Assembly: GCA_902781745.1 (NCBI GenBank)
Contig: CACZKM010000003.1
Span: 16,665-80,664, forward strand
DNA length: 64,000 nt
Source: Oscillospiraceae bacterium
GTDB taxonomy: Bacteria; Bacillota; Clostridia; Oscillospirales; Oscillospiraceae
Direction: 5' to 3'
In this document: in pieces, positions 63,171 through 64,000 of the stretch
Numbering within the stretch: the stretch's first letter is position 1
How the letters are laid out: every line of letters begins with the position of its first letter
Made by a program: the position numbers and the translations under genes
Notes under the pieces: generated by a model
The model's database searches: none
What the model was told of the DNA's origin: nothing
The model's input: only the letters and a program-made list of their open reading frames with translations

Positions 63171-63587
63171 ATGAATATCGCGATCATGAGTCACGACCAC
63201 AAGAAAGAGCTGATGGTGCAGTTCTGCATCGCCTACTGCGGCGTGCTCTCCAAGCACACCGTCTGCGCCACCAACACCACGGGACGGCTGGTGGCCGAGG
63301 CCACGGGGCTGCCGGTGCGCCTCTTCCTGTCCCACGCCCATGGCGGCAGCCAGCAGATCGGCGCCCGGATCGCCTACAACGAGATCGACATGGTGCTGTT
63401 CTTCTCGGACCCCCAGTCCAGCGACCTGGACCCGGACCTGAAGTACATCAACCAGATGTGCGACCAGTACAACATCCCCTTTGCCACCAACGCCGCCACC
63501 GCGGAGATCCTGATCCACGGCCTGGAGCGGGGCGACCTGGACTGGCGGGAGATCATCAATCCCTCCCTCAAGCCGGTCACGGTGTAA
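63171..63587 (+). CDS. mgsA: methylglyoxal synthase
   Basis: The 138-residue enzyme turns dihydroxyacetone phosphate into methylglyoxal, a bypass used when phosphate is short or sugar phosphates build up. Motifs are IAIMSHDHKKELM, TNTTGRLVAEATGL, SHAHGGSQQIGARIAYNEIDMVLFFSDP (catalytic Asp and phosphate loop) and FATNAATAEILI. AAAGGATGA precedes the ATG. It follows the MinD-like gene after 70 bases, an association also seen in other clostridia to my knowledge. Confidence 0.96.
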   Translation: MNIAIMSHDHKKELMVQFCIAYCGVLSKHTVCATNTTGRLVAEATGLPVRLFLSHAHGGSQQIGARIAYNEIDMVLFFSDPQSSDLDPDLKYINQMCDQYNIPFATNAATAEILIHGLERGDLDWREIINPSLKPVTV

Positions 63588-63615
63588 GGAATCGGAACCG
63601 AATAGCGAAAAAGAG

Positions 63616-63655
63616 GACCCCCTGGCCTCTCCGCACGGAGAAGTCAGGGGGTCGT
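63616..63655 (+). terminator. terminator of mgsA
   Basis: GACCCCCTG pairs with CAGGGGGTC around an inner CTCCG/CGGAG stem. A short T-rich stretch follows. Confidence 0.7.
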
Positions 63656-63715
63656 TGTGTTTATCGAACAAACTGGAATCTTTCGAACATCAATCCATAT
63701 TTTTTCAAAAGGGTA

Positions 63716-63746
63716 TTGACTCTTACGCTCCGTCATAGTGTATGCT
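63716..63746 (+). promoter_or_regulatory. MerR-type promoter with 19-bp spacer and dyad
   Basis: TTGACT (63716-63721), 19 bases, TATGCT (63741-63746). The spacer contains the imperfect dyad ACTCTTACG-CTC-CGTCATAGT (7 of 9 pairs). A long spacer with a central dyad is the hallmark of promoters remodelled by MerR activators, so the gene probably controls itself. Confidence 0.7.
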
Positions 63747-63766
63747 CTTGTTGTGAGGTGATAAAA

Positions 63767-64000
63767 TTGAAAATGCAGATTAAAGAATTTGCCGATTTTA
63801 CGGGTGTAAGTGTGCGCACACTGCATTATTACGATGAAATAGGATTGTTGATGCCAGCCTTTGTTGACAAAATCACAGGCTATCGTTTTTACGACGAAAA
63901 TTCTTTTCTTCGTATGCAAGAGATTCTCTTTTACCGTGAACTTGACTTTTCCTTAAAGCGCATTGAAGAGATTTTGTCATCCCCGAATTATGACAAAAGC
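63767..64000 (+). CDS. MerR-family transcriptional regulator (partial)
   Basis: From TTG at 63767 (GAGGTGA just upstream) the frame gives 78 codons to the window edge: MKMQIKEFADFTGVSVRTLH, then YYDEIGLLMP, GYRFYDENSFLRMQEILFYRELDFSLKRIEEIL. This is the winged-HTH of MerR/TipA-like drug-responsive regulators, and the effector-binding domain lies outside. An ATG two codons later is the alternative start. The gene is clearly AT-richer than everything to its left, suggesting recent transfer. Confidence 0.88.
   Translation, partial: MKMQIKEFADFTGVSVRTLHYYDEIGLLMPAFVDKITGYRFYDENSFLRMQEILFYRELDFSLKRIEEILSSPNYDKS

Overview
The window is the chromosomal origin region of a GC-rich, Gram-positive member of the Firmicutes. 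The evidence is the dnaA-dnaN-recF-gyrB-gyrA and rpmH-rnpA-yidD-yidC-jag gene order, SepF, RicT, RemB, SLH-anchored surface proteins, and a thiolase plus a butyryl-CoA:acetate-type CoA-transferase. My inference is a butyrate-forming gut clostridium of the Oscillospiraceae (Flavonifractor, Pseudoflavonifractor, Lawsonibacter or Intestinimonas neighbourhood). The sequence alone does not fix the genus.

Layout. 0-10.5 kb (minus strand): miaB, mutS, a small membrane protein, mutL, miaA, hfq, an HlyD-like protein, yggS and the start of sepF, reading from a strong promoter at 10.45 kb. 10.5-24.2 kb is an accessory zone. It holds three large secreted YD-repeat proteins (two with SLH domains), each behind a copy of one conserved structured leader with an attenuator. 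Among them lie a broken HigB/HigA pair, an XRE repressor with tandem operators, degV, the CoA-transferase, xpt and a BMP lipoprotein. 24.2-28.7 kb: dipeptidase, hydrolase, thiolase, rnhA and small membrane proteins. 28.7-39.5 kb (minus): gyrA, a PrsW-like protease, gyrB, remB, a 1-kb repeat element, recF, yaaA, dnaN, oriC, dnaA. 39.8-43.1 kb (plus): rpmH, rnpA, yidD, yidC, jag. 43.2-47.7 kb: an esterase, a second repeat block, holB, ricT and nested inverted-repeat elements. 47.6-53.9 kb (minus): alsD, mfd, pth and prs, with a probable type I toxin-antitoxin locus between mfd and pth. 54.3-63.6 kb (plus): a PrsA-like foldase, noc-like parB, parA, a membrane protein, parB, a coiled-coil membrane protein, serS, rsmG, a MinD-like ATPase and mgsA, with two parS sites. 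The window ends inside an AT-rich MerR gene.

How it works together. Replication starts in the dnaA-dnaN gap, where DnaA boxes sit beside a DnaA-trio-like motif, and the flanking housekeeping operons read away from it. The two ParB-type proteins, ParA and the parS sites form the segregation module to its right. Mismatch repair, tRNA-A37 modification (MiaA/MiaB) and Hfq share the left operon.

The most unusual features are non-coding: the three-copy leader upstream of the YD-repeat surface proteins, a convergent small-ORF/antisense-RNA locus, arrays of consecutive perfect hairpins inserted next to -10 boxes in the par region, and inverted 1-kb repeat blocks that bracket the origin segment. No rRNA gene, tRNA gene or CRISPR array was seen.
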